Positions 22,061 through 31,769 of a DNA stretch of 64,000 nt are shown here, piece by piece. The number at the start of each line of letters is the position of its first letter. The stretch's first letter is position 1. Below the pieces are notes generated by a model. The model was not told where the DNA came from and did no database searches. It saw nothing but the letters and a program-made list of their open reading frames with translations. Source of the DNA: Glossina fuscipes (taxonomy: Eukaryota; Arthropoda; Insecta; Diptera; Glossinidae); assembly GCF_014805625.2 (NCBI RefSeq), contig NW_023998423.1:78621-142620 (forward strand), read 5' to 3'. The position numbers and the translations under genes were made by a program.

Positions 22061-22270
22061 TCGTTATATGAAATAATTATGTATTAAGGGAAGTTGTATA
22101 GGGTATTTAATGATGAACCGTGGTCCGCTATAACGCTTTTAGTTGTTATTTCCAAGAAATGATGTACGTAGATTTGAACATTACAAACAGAGATAAATAC
22201 AATATTTTTACCGGGGTTGTTAGTCACGACAACTGTTGCATTTTGTCGGCAGATCCTGAAGATCCTGACA

Positions 22271-22370
22271 NNNNNNNNNNNNNNNNNNNNNNNNNNNNNN
22301 NNNNNNNNNNNNNNNNNNNNNNNNNNNNNNNNNNNNNNNNNNNNNNNNNNNNNNNNNNNNNNNNNNNNNN
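22271..22370. other. assembly gap, 100 N
   Basis: Exactly 100 N bases, the convention for a scaffold gap of unknown true size. It interrupts the serine protease pseudogene, so real distances across it are unknown. Confidence 0.99.
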
Positions 22371-22489
22371 TAAATTCGAATAAAAGAATTTATTTTAGAT
22401 GAAATATACGGTGTGGTCTCTTACGGTGATGCATATTGTGAATACTATAGTATGTACACTAACGTATGCAAATATTTGCTTTAGATCGG

Positions 22490-23520
22490 ACAGCTAAATT
22501 CAGCTAAAATGAATAAAGGTGTTATACAATCTCGGCAAGCGTGTCTGATTTCAATATTTTTGTATTCAATGTTTAGATTAATTAATTAATACTGCAAATT
22601 ATCAAATGTTTTTACCATTGAGAAAATGCTGAATTTAGATATTCATTAGGTCAGGCTAAACTTTTACTCTCGACATTGGCATTAAACTTATGATAACACA
22701 ATCAAAAACGATTTTGTGGTTTAAATAAAAACCCAAGCTAATTGGTAATTATGATGATTTAATAATCTAATGGGCAAACCTTCAAGCAACGTCTTTTTAA
22801 TCGGTTTGCAAGCAAGAGTGAAAAGTTTAAACAAATTTAGCGAGAGTTCACAAACTTGTGAAACAAACAGTTAACTTTGATGTCATAGTACGGTTTTTGA
22901 GAGAAATCGGAAATTTTATTGTAGTTCAGTTAGAAATAGCGGTGCTTGCGGATTTGAAAAAAGATTCGCAAAATAGTTTTCACAATAATATCTATTTTCG
23001 TGTTCTGATAAGTACATTTTCGGCCAGATGGCAATTTGAAATCTAATACAGTCCCCACAAACTCACAAAAATTTTCAGTTTACGTCAAGAGATTCTCTAA
23101 ATTGAAAACCAAATTGTGGCAAACGTACAAGCGTTATCACGCTTTCCCATAGTCAGCTAGTTTATGTACAAAAGCGAAGTTAAACTTAAACGCATTAGTG
23201 AAAACTTCCAGTTTAAGCACAATCTTATAATCAATTAAAAATAAACCATCAATTTTATTAATTCTTTGTATTAAGTTTGTAGCGAAAGGATTTATTCTAA
23301 GAAATGAATTATATTGTCCATCTGTCTATGCTGGGGTAGCATTCGGTGTATATGTCAGGGTTCTTAAGAGAAAATTTATTTATTGAAACTACAATGTGTT
23401 CGTTTAAGTTGACTCCGATTAGATTTATGTCAATGAGATCTAAAATCTCTTGCTCTTTTTTTAGAGTCCTATTTTAGTTACATTGTGGGACCAAAACGAA
23501 ATCCGACTTTGGTTCTCAGT
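22490..23520. other. unassigned sequence
   Basis: No gene or repeat that I can support. The 62-codon plus frame at 22858-23046 has no family resemblance. Confidence 0.35.
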
Positions 23521-23529
23521 ATATAGAGA

Positions 23530-23735
23530 TAAAATCGTGGTCCGATCCGAATCACTTTTGACAGCATTCGTTCTTGGGCTCAAACGTGCCGGTATACCAA
23601 ATTTCATCATACCTATAAGGTGAAGAAGCTTTGATCGATTCAGAAAGTAATTCTCAATTAATCGGTAGAATAAAAAATAGGTCAAACAAACTTAATATAT
23701 CCTTGTACGACAAGTAGTATAGGACATAATAGGTA
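23530..23735 (+). repeat. dispersed repeat copy (plus)
   Basis: Blocks 'gtccgatccgaatcac', 'gcattcgttcttgggctcaa', 'ggtataccaaatttcatca', 'gatcgattcag', and 'caaacttaatatatccttgt' appear in order. The minus-strand open frame across it is only a by-product of this repeat. Confidence 0.8.
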
Positions 23736-23739
23736 GGAC

Positions 23740-25640
23740 AATTGTGCTCATCTTTAGAACAGTTTTCGATAACCCTCACCTGCGAAAGAATGCAAAGATT
23801 TTTTATTGCTGTCTTATATATCCGTTAAGCAATCTGCAAATATTAGATAATATTAGATAATTTTCTTCAAAGATTTATGAGTTATGCACGATAACTATCT
23901 TCTTAGGAATTTTGTTCTATTAAATTACTTGCCCACAACCGAACACGGCGGTATACAAACTATGTTCTTTTTTCAGCAACCAGGAAAGTACACATATTCT
24001 TCACAATCGTAAGATTCAGAGTGGTTATGTTTGGTTTGCCTTCTGCTGATGGTAACTTCACGATCGTTAATAATGAGTAGAAAGCTGCATAAAATAAAAG
24101 TGATCTGCCAAACAGGTCGCCATTAATAGACTAAAAATGTTTAACTTGCTATTCTTAACAGATATTTATTTCGAACTTGATGCGGGTCTTTACTAAGACC
24201 ATCTGAAACTTCAGCACAGATTATTACAATAATCTATACCAGATATTGATTTATGATATAAACATTTTCGACATTCACACATCAAGGTAAAAATAATCAC
24301 AATTGAGTCTTTTTAAGGGCAGAGAAAGCAAGAGAGCAAGAGAGCAAGAGAGCAAGAGAGAGAGAGATAGTTAAGGTGCGCTAGGAAGAAGGTATTGTGA
24401 GTTGAGTCGTCAAGTGACAATAGAATGAGTTAAATTGTTTAAGGTTGCTTAGAACTTTGTGATGTGTGCCCAAAATACAAGCCAATTAATGTAGTTGTGG
24501 ATTACCGATTCGTCAATTTTCTTAATCAATGGTCATCCACTAGATGTCTAGCAAACAATTTCAGGTTTCCAGCTTTCAATAACGGAAACCACGTGAACGG
24601 AGATACAGACGAATAGAGTGGAGTAGTTTATGAGATAATTATTTCGAGATGTTATGAAAAAAATGGCAAATCGAATATACTTCCAATGCTTCGGTGATTT
24701 ATATAGAAAGGTGAACAGGTTTGCTAAGCATTTGCTGACTACTCTGTAATAACAATTTACAATTTCTTTACGCTATTGACAAAGGCTTTTATGGTTTTAC
24801 GTAAGTGAAGAAATGCAAAAATATAATAAACTTTGAGCATGCGTGACTAAAAGACTATATATAATATGTATCTGTGTATGTGTACATATATATATATATA
24901 TACACGTATTTATGTGTTGCTATGCACGCAAAATAATGCTGCGCTTAGGCCTCGCTGAAAAAATGTAATAAACTAGTTGTTGCGGAATAGGAAAATACAT
25001 TCGCAAATTCATAATGAGGTTAAAGCTTAAACTCCGGTTTTCTTGTGTTTGCGGATGTACAGCAAGATCACCACAATTTACAACAGCCTCTTACGTAATA
25101 AACGAGATAAAAAACTGTTGAGAAAATAAAACTTGATTATGATTTACTTGAGAGCTGCTCGACAGTGAACATGAGCGATTTTTTAAAATAATATTTTTTG
25201 ATTACTTTTGGAAAAAAATTTCTTCTTTCTTTAAATTATTATCCTACATTTTTATAATTTTCATGTTATATTTCATGTTTACAAAGTGTAATCATTGTAA
25301 CATATGCTTTTATATAAAATTTTAAATGATTGTTGTTCGTTGCACCTCTGCCAAAACCACTGAAGCATCAGTAACCCAAAGAAATCTTAATTGTAATTTT
25401 CTGTTGATACCGAAACTACTCTTTTTTTGTCAATCTCTTCGCAGCTATCTGTGCTTTTGCCGTCTCTTTGCTACGAAGCGATACCTAAACTCCTTGAAAG
25501 AGTTTGAAAAATCGATGATTTTGTATCTAATCATGCAGTCAAAGCTTTGGTTAAAGTTTAGTTATACGGTTTACTTCAGAGTGCTTTGTTTAAGAGTTCT
25601 CTCGATTTAAAGAGACGGTTATATATAAAAGTTGATTTAG
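23740..25640. other. intergenic, 5' of a secreted gene
   Basis: Holds the octamer minisatellite and a short (TA)n at ~24885-24902. The right end should contain the promoter of the gene starting at 25644. A 94-codon plus frame at 25326-25610 has no recognisable domain and I did not accept it. Confidence 0.4.
24325..24370. repeat. short (AGAGCAAG)n minisatellite
   Basis: Four to five tandem octamers of gagcaaga, passing into a short (GA)n run. Confidence 0.9.
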
Positions 25641-25643
25641 ATA

Positions 25644-28492
25644 ATGAAGCGTAAATTTTTAAAAAATGTAAGTTTTTATTACTCTTTTCAATGACTATAA
25701 CAAATGAATCAATTTATTTAACGATAAATCAAAGTTTAAAAAAAAAGGTTTAATTTTTTCAATTTTTTATACCCCGCAAAACTTGTGGTACATGGTAACA
25801 AGCAGAAGAGCTTAATATAGACCCACCGTTTATTATACCGATCGATTCAGAATCATAACCTGAATTGATCTAAACCTGTCTGTCCGTCTGAAGTCTGAAG
25901 TAAATTTGTGTTCAAGTTACAGCTCGCAATTTCCGAGATATTTCGATGAAATTTGACACAGTGACGTGTTTTGAACCCGGTTGAAAATGGTCCAGACCCG
26001 TCCACTTTGTCGACCACTTCCCATGTAACGCGTCGTTATAAAGAAACAAATTGCAATTTTCGAAACTTTTTAACCAGAAGTGACTAAGTAGTATTGTTTG
26101 GACATTCTAAATTGGTATGAAAATTTTGAACCGGCTGGAACAATTTTTAAACCTCCTCACATAACGACAACTAAAATTCATACGACAAAAAGGTATAATT
26201 TTCAATGTTTCGTGACAAATACTATATCGTAATAGTATGAGCTAGGACCAAAATAAGTCGGCGAATCACATTGCATTAAAATATCCTAAAAATTGGGACC
26301 TGTAGGTTGAACACAAAAAAATAAGACGTACAGATGGACACAGAGTCTTAAAAGGATTGAGAAAATGATTGTGAGTCGGTCAGTAGAATGTCAATTCTTT
26401 CTGAGTACATCTGTACAAATTTAATATGTACTTGTAGTAGGAGTGGTGCGGTGTATAATTGCTAATAACTATCCTTGTTTTGAAATGACTTTAGTCGTTA
26501 CCATATCACTATGCATGATCCCATCTTTAATTTTGAACACTTTAGCCGCAGCTATAATGCTTTAATACTTTACATCACTTGTGGTAGAAATTTGAAGTTT
26601 ATCATAGGTACTCCTTGATCGATTAAGAATCCAGTGTGAAAAAGATGGTTGCGATCTGTCTACCCACAAAAGATAAGAAACTGAAACAACCTTGAAAAAA
26701 ATGATAGTATTTTCACATTTTCATTTATAACTTTCGACCTGGGAAAATATTGCTACCTAAATCTTCGTCAAATCTATCTGCATGCTTGGTTATAAATGGA
26801 TCCGATCAGTTTACTAAGCATTACAATTTTATCACAAATTTCGGTCGCATTAAGAAGCCAATCCAGACTGCTTTTGTACTGAACCTGAAGGCGATGCCGA
26901 CGAACGTTTCGGTCACAATTTACAGAAATAACTTCACAGGATGGAAAGTTATAGATGACGAAAATTATCCATTTTGGGACCTAATTTTTGAACCTGTTGG
27001 ACATAACCATTCTTGCGGAAAATAAGCTTTTATTTGTGAAAAGATCTAATTTTTAATATACAGTTCCATAATTGCAAATTCTACAAAAGCAGTTCATGAT
27101 TTTGTTTGTATTCGGCTTTTTATATAATACAGCACAAAATTTCTTTTAAAAAGATTAGACAAACAATCTAGTTGTTTTTTTTTCTAAAAAAGCAACAGAT
27201 ACTTTTCGTGCTCATCTTCTTTAAGTCCAAGATTTTATTCCTTTGGAATAAAGAAATTATAATAATAATGATAATAATCAAAACTATTTAAAACAAGGAA
27301 GAAAATTATATTCGACGGGGGCCGAATCCCGTCTACCCTCCATACAAATGCTTGGTCCACTTAAGATTTTAATGTCCAAAAAACCGGATTTTCCTAAAGG
27401 CCCCAAGATGTTTATATATTAAACGTCCACTATAATTAAATTACAAGTAATACAGTTTATCGCATTCTAGCTTTCAAGTTCTTCTATTTGATACCCATAT
27501 CGCTGTGTTATTAAGAAAGAAGTAATCGCGGTGTCTACTATATTCATTTCAGAATTAATCATATGATAAATAGGCATAAAGTCTCAAAAATGTGAAAAAA
27601 ATAAAATTTATTCACTTCGAACTTTGAGTGGGCATGGCCGATTATTTCTATTTTTGCGTCTTAGGACTAGAATATTTCGTTAAGTAAATGTGCAAATTAT
27701 CAGCCTTCCAACTTTTACAATATGTGAGTAACGAACAAAAACCCAAAAATTTTTGTTAGGAAAAACGGACTTGTGTTCAGTTTGTGCTCCATTACTGGCT
27801 TTTGTTCTGACCAATTTAGACCATTTTCAGTTCAAAAACTTATAATATTTTTACCAAATTTGAGGTTGATAGCTTCATTTTTGCGACCAGAAGAATGCCA
27901 ACAGTACACATTACACTGATGCACTGACGGGCAGATATGGCTTGTTCAAATCAGAATTTCACGTTGATCAAGAATTTATGTACTATGGAGGGTATTCGAA
28001 CTTTCTTTTTGGGTGATACATACGTTATGAAAAAAAGCAAAATGAGTGTCCCCTTATTATTCAGTGGTGGATATAAAAACCATAATTTGTTCTCTAAGTC
28101 CATTCTTTTTTATTTTAGATTCTTTTAATACTCTTAATTTTTAACTTTTCAATATCGGAAGCGTTTATCTATCGGTTGATAACAGAAGCATTAGAAAATA
28201 ATGTGGCTGGAGAACCGATAACACATCAAAGAACCACTTGGCATTTTGATCCAGAAGTGAGCAAACGACGAAGAGCTTTGTTCTATGAGGTGCGAATATT
28301 TTTTGAAGTGTGATTTGTCATTTAGTTAATTTGTGGTTCTTTATTTAGACTTCTGGTTTTCGTGCTGCTAAATTTATTGAACGTATTGGTTTAGGCACCG
28401 ATGGGCAAGAGGAGAAACGTCGCATCGAGCAGCAATTACGTGATGACGGTAAATTAAATGGTGAACATTTCGTGAGCGATACGATTAAATAA
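25644..28492 (+). CDS. novel small secreted protein, 112 aa, three exons
   Basis: Exon 1 (25644-25667) encodes MKRKFLKN and ends at a perfect GTAAGT donor. A 2.45-kb intron follows, then exon 2 (28119-28289) and, after a 59-bp intron, exon 3 (28349-28492, TAA). Both introns are phase 0. The joined N-terminus MKRKFLKNILLILLIFNFSI then SEA is a textbook signal peptide with a likely cut after SEA. That fit is why I chose this far-upstream first exon. The mature ~89 residues are charged and helical: FIYRLITEALENNVAGEP, then WHFDPEVSKRRRALFYE, then FRAAKFIERIGLGTDG, QEEKRRIEQQLRDDG, ending SDTIK, with no cysteine. The dibasic KRRR could be a processing site. I recognise no family. An AATAAA overlaps the stop codon. 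The first intron carries the foldback repeat at 25769-26463. Exons 2-3 are well supported; exon 1 is an inference. Confidence 0.68.
25769..26463. repeat. foldback (long inverted-repeat) element, ~695 bp
   Basis: The left half reads as a reverse-orientation copy of the dispersed repeat, starting 'tataccccgcaaaacttgtg' with 'gacccacc', 'gatcgattcagaatc' and 'ctgtctgtccgtctg'. The right half (from ~26270) is the same in plus orientation and ends 'gtagtaggagtggtgcggtg' then tata. The element is therefore a large diverged inverted repeat with both outer ends ending in a tata(cc)ccgca-type terminus. No ORF. It looks like a non-autonomous foldback transposon inside the first intron of the 25644-28492 gene. 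Confidence 0.65.
26750..27025 (+). other. 91-codon open frame, unrecognised, possibly coding
   Basis: The frame reads like protein (NGSDQFTKHYNFITNFGRIK, then MPTNVSVTIYRNNFTGWKVI, then FWDLIFEPVGHNHSCGK) with balanced composition and no low complexity. It has no obvious signal peptide, no splice support and no family I can name. It lies inside the long first intron of the flanking plus-strand gene. It could be a nested gene, a fossil exon or chance. Confidence 0.25.
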
Positions 28493-28499
28493 AATAATT

Positions 28500-28938
28500 T
28501 GCGACAAATTTTTGTGATTTGAAATATTTTTTGAAAATCTTTTAATTAGTGTAACAATCTGTTGTTGGCGATGTTGTCGTCATCCTATACACAATTCAAT
28601 AATTGTACCAATTAAATATTTATGCTTTGTTGACAATTTCCAAGCAATTATCTTTTAATCACAATAATCTGCCCAACTTTGTAAATGTGTTTGCGCGGGA
28701 GCTTCGGCATGTGCGCGTATGTAACTTGTAATAAGGATAAAATAAACCTAATTTTTCATAGCTATTATTCTCGAATGCATATCCATATACATATACATAT
28801 TTTAAATCTCATCTGTTTGTTAATCAACGTTATTAGCGCATTGTTGGCAGACAAATGCTACTTATTAGCTTTTATTTTCTACCATTACATTACAAATGCT
28901 AATGCAAGCCTAGCAAGAGAAGGTAGAAAAGATAGAAA

Positions 28939-28990
<52 letters not shown>

Positions 28991-29855
28991 AAGTGAGTGT
29001 GTGCAAGCCGGGAAGGGTAAGGGGGATTACAATTGTACTTAGCTTCTGTGTAAACATAATCACAGCCTATAATGAGGAACATGAGTTGGTATATATAGTT
29101 ATAATGTAACTGCATTTATATGACGCATGAGCGTGTGCATGTGTGTGTGTGTGCGCGTATGTACATCTAAAGATTATTTCAATTGCATATAATTACATTT
29201 TGTTGCAAACATTAGCATTAAGTCCTCTTCATAATTTCATCATATACAACATAATTTGAGCCAATTTTCTACTTGCATAAAATCAGGACAAGTTCTACTT
29301 GTGTTTGTGGTTAGCGCAGAGCTTATAAGCGCGCAAAAAAAGAAACATTTATTTCATCAGCACAAATGCATTCAAATACGATCGCAAATCAACTGAGATT
29401 TATTTACCTTAGTAGGGCCTTTGAACCTCTCTGTTATGATTGAATAAGATGTTAGATTTAGTGGTTGATTTATTAAACACACTGTTTTTTGCGCGAATCA
29501 TTTATTCATCGTATCAACTTTTGCCTACTTTCTCACTTACAATAACCATTTGCTGGCGTTGTAGCTGGTCACCAGTCATAAGAAAAAACCATATTTTGGT
29601 CATTTGCTTAGATGGTTTTTGAAGCGTTTTTTAGAACTTCTGTTTTTTTGCTAGTATTGAATAATTTGGTGAGCAAATTGGTATAGGTTAAGTAAAAAGC
29701 TAAATATGTTCGTTTTCATGTTATGTCAGGTTTAATGAAAAACCAGAAGGTAAGCCTTATGGCTTTCCTGCCTTTCCTTATTCGATATGTTTTGCTGCTT
29801 GAGGAGAACAATATTCAAACTTTCTGCCGGCTGCAATATTCAAAATCTTTTCTAG
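28500..29855. other. intergenic with simple repeats
   Basis: Contains the (GA)n tract, (CATATA)-like and (GT)n stretches, and AT-rich sequence. Open frames on either strand across the GA tract are simple-sequence artefacts. Confidence 0.5.
28943..28988. repeat. (GA)n microsatellite
   Basis: About 23 uninterrupted GA dinucleotides. Confidence 0.97.
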
Positions 29856-30081
29856 CAACAAAAAGATATGAGGTTCATTTATCCGTTTTGTTAGAAACAG
29901 AAGAAGAAGTGTAATTCGAAGTGTATCTGACAGACATCTTCGGAACTTCATTTAGCTTCGCCCTCTAACAACGAAAAAACATGAAGTTCACTTATCCGTT
30001 TTGTTGGAAAGAGAGTAATAAAAGCGCAATTCGAATTATGTCTGAGAGACATCTTCCAAACTTCATTTAGCTTCGCCCTTG
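29856..30081. repeat. ~112-bp tandem duplication
   Basis: Unit 1 starts near 29856 (caacaaaaagatatgagg) and unit 2 near 29968 (caacgaaaaaacatgaag). Both carry 'cttatccgttttgtt' or 'tttatccgttttgtt', 'gacatctt' and 'aacttcatttagcttcgccc'. They differ by scattered substitutions and small indels, so the duplication is not recent. Confidence 0.8.
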
Positions 30082-30089
30082 GTCATACA

Positions 30090-31300
30090 TCACACGTTTG
30101 TTAGCCATTTATCTATGCAATACGATACATGCGTCTCCAGATCTAGTCTTGTCCTTACTCGCTCAAGTATGAAGCCGCAACAGACTTTTCCTTTTATTTA
30201 CATTACATTCCGCAAAAATAATGAAATGCATTAGTTACGAGTGGTGGGTAACAAAGGTTCTTATTCGCTTTATGTTATTCCTGGGAGAAAATCGATTGCG
30301 CAGGATTACAAAATTAAAAGGAATGCTAAATAATTTGACATCACGTTGTCTAGTAAATGTTGGCTTTTGCACCTTTTTTTTCTGAAATATTCGACTGGCC
30401 AACAACAGATGATTCACCACGTTGGAAAAAAATGCTCAGTGTGAACACGAAGTTTTTCGATTGAGGCTTAATAAAGCAAAGCATTTTCAAGTCAGCTCCT
30501 TACTAAACTTTTTCGTCAGTCATCGGACTTCGGAATAAGTACTAAATGTTGTTGAAGTTGCAAGCGCCTTCTTATAGTGAGAAAACTTGAAGTAAATCGC
30601 ACAAATCACATCTTCTGTATTGTAAATTGACATTTGGAATTCAGTTTCATTATCAATTAGGCGCAGCAGGTCAGATTTTAAAAGTGCCGAACAATTCGTC
30701 GAAACTTAGTATAGTTTTACATTCAACATAATAACTATTTCATATTTAAAACTTTCATTAAACAGTAATCCTGATGTCGGCAATCTTTACTCGGAGGAAC
30801 AACATATGGATTCGAAATATGGGAAGAAAATGGGTAACTTTCCAGTATTTCGCGAATATATTTATCAAAGTCCATCAATGATACCGTCAAATTTTTGAAT
30901 TTGGGAAAAAGAAATACACGAAGAAGATTAACCCTCATCAAATTGTAAGCCACTGTTGCTACTGTCGCTATATAGATGTTTGTAATGATCTTACATTTGA
31001 GCTGCCGGAAAATAAAGACTAAACCTGCAATTTCAATAGTGAAAAACAAACCTGATGATCCATATAAAAAGCTCTGTCGGAGAGGGCTGTAAAGGGGCAA
31101 GAAAAACTCGCAAAAGATTAGAGTGATGTCGTTATGGATTCAAATGGCTGCCCGCTGCTCTTTGGAGAAGAAATGATTGGAATAGTGTCGTTGAATAGCG
31201 GGTCTGGCAGATATATAAGGTAAATGTGAGTGCACTCGCCCATCTGTTCTTTTCGTTAAGTCTGTAACGAGAGAATACATTAATGATAAGATTTGCTTTT
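30090..31300. other. unassigned sequence
   Basis: A minus-strand 121-codon frame (31100-30735) is open but shows no domain, splice support or start context. I do not call it a gene. Nothing else seen. Confidence 0.35.
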
Positions 31301-31301
31301 A

Positions 31302-31766
31302 GTGCGTATGCGTATGTACGTTAAGCGGTGAATTCATTTAATTAAACATTCTGTTCCCATATTCACAAATTTCGATGTCGTTGTGCTGTTATTCGCCTCC
31401 ACCTGTTCTTATTTCCGTTGCTTGAGTAAATGAGAAAGTTTACATTAGCTTTTAACTGCATTATATTGACAATTCGCACATACGAATATCGACATTCATA
31501 TAAACGTATTTAAAGTTAAAAAGGATATTAAATTATTTACCCTTTGCTTTTATAGAACGTTTTAACGAATCACCATAAAATTAAGTGATATATTTTTTCA
31601 TTCAATATTTAATGAGAAATGATTGATAATGTTTAGCAGGAAATTTTTTTACAGATAAAGGAAAACTTAAACGAACATATTGGTTCATAAAATAACAATA
31701 GGAAATTGTAACATTATTAAATTGTTAAAAAAATGATAATAATAATAATAGCAGTTATTTATGACG
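31302..31766 (+). repeat. ~460-bp direct repeat, copy A
   Basis: Aligns along its whole length with 38032-38483. The best block, 'aaagttaaaaaggatattaa' plus ~18 more bases, differs at one site only. Others include 'atttccgttgcttgag', 'aaattaagtga' and 'taatgagaaatgattgataa'. There is no open frame, and both copies have the same orientation. Confidence 0.85.
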
Positions 31767-31769
31767 GAT

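Larger units (their letters stand above)
19366..22484 (+). pseudogene. chymotrypsin-like serine protease pseudogene
   Basis: The start (19366) encodes a signal peptide (MKKFIASFIIFVILINNHVL) and a short propeptide with ARVVGGY, the zymogen cleavage site. The frame stops at 19551 but continues one frame over from 19554 as FCSGVIVGEDVTLTAAYCVG. This is the His-57 box, with Tyr in place of the catalytic His. Homology fades after ~19760. It resumes at ~22130-22270 (YVDLNITNRDKYNIF, SADPEDPD just before the Asp-189/Ser-195 region). After a 100-N gap it ends with EIYGVVSYGDAYC and MYTNVCKYL then TAG (22398-22484). The normal PWI helix end is missing. The gap replaces exactly the GDSGGP region, so Ser-195 cannot be judged. 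The frameshift and the loss of His make it inactive as a protease. About 2.3 kb of unrelated sequence separates the two halves. Confidence 0.75.

Noticed and set aside
23461..23685. 74-codon minus-strand open frame
   Set aside because: Antisense reading of a dispersed repeat copy.
28685..29115. Open frames of 103 (+) and 76 (-) codons around 28.9 kb
   Set aside because: They depend on the (GA)n microsatellite, which is open in all frames and codes only Arg-Glu or Leu-Ser runs.
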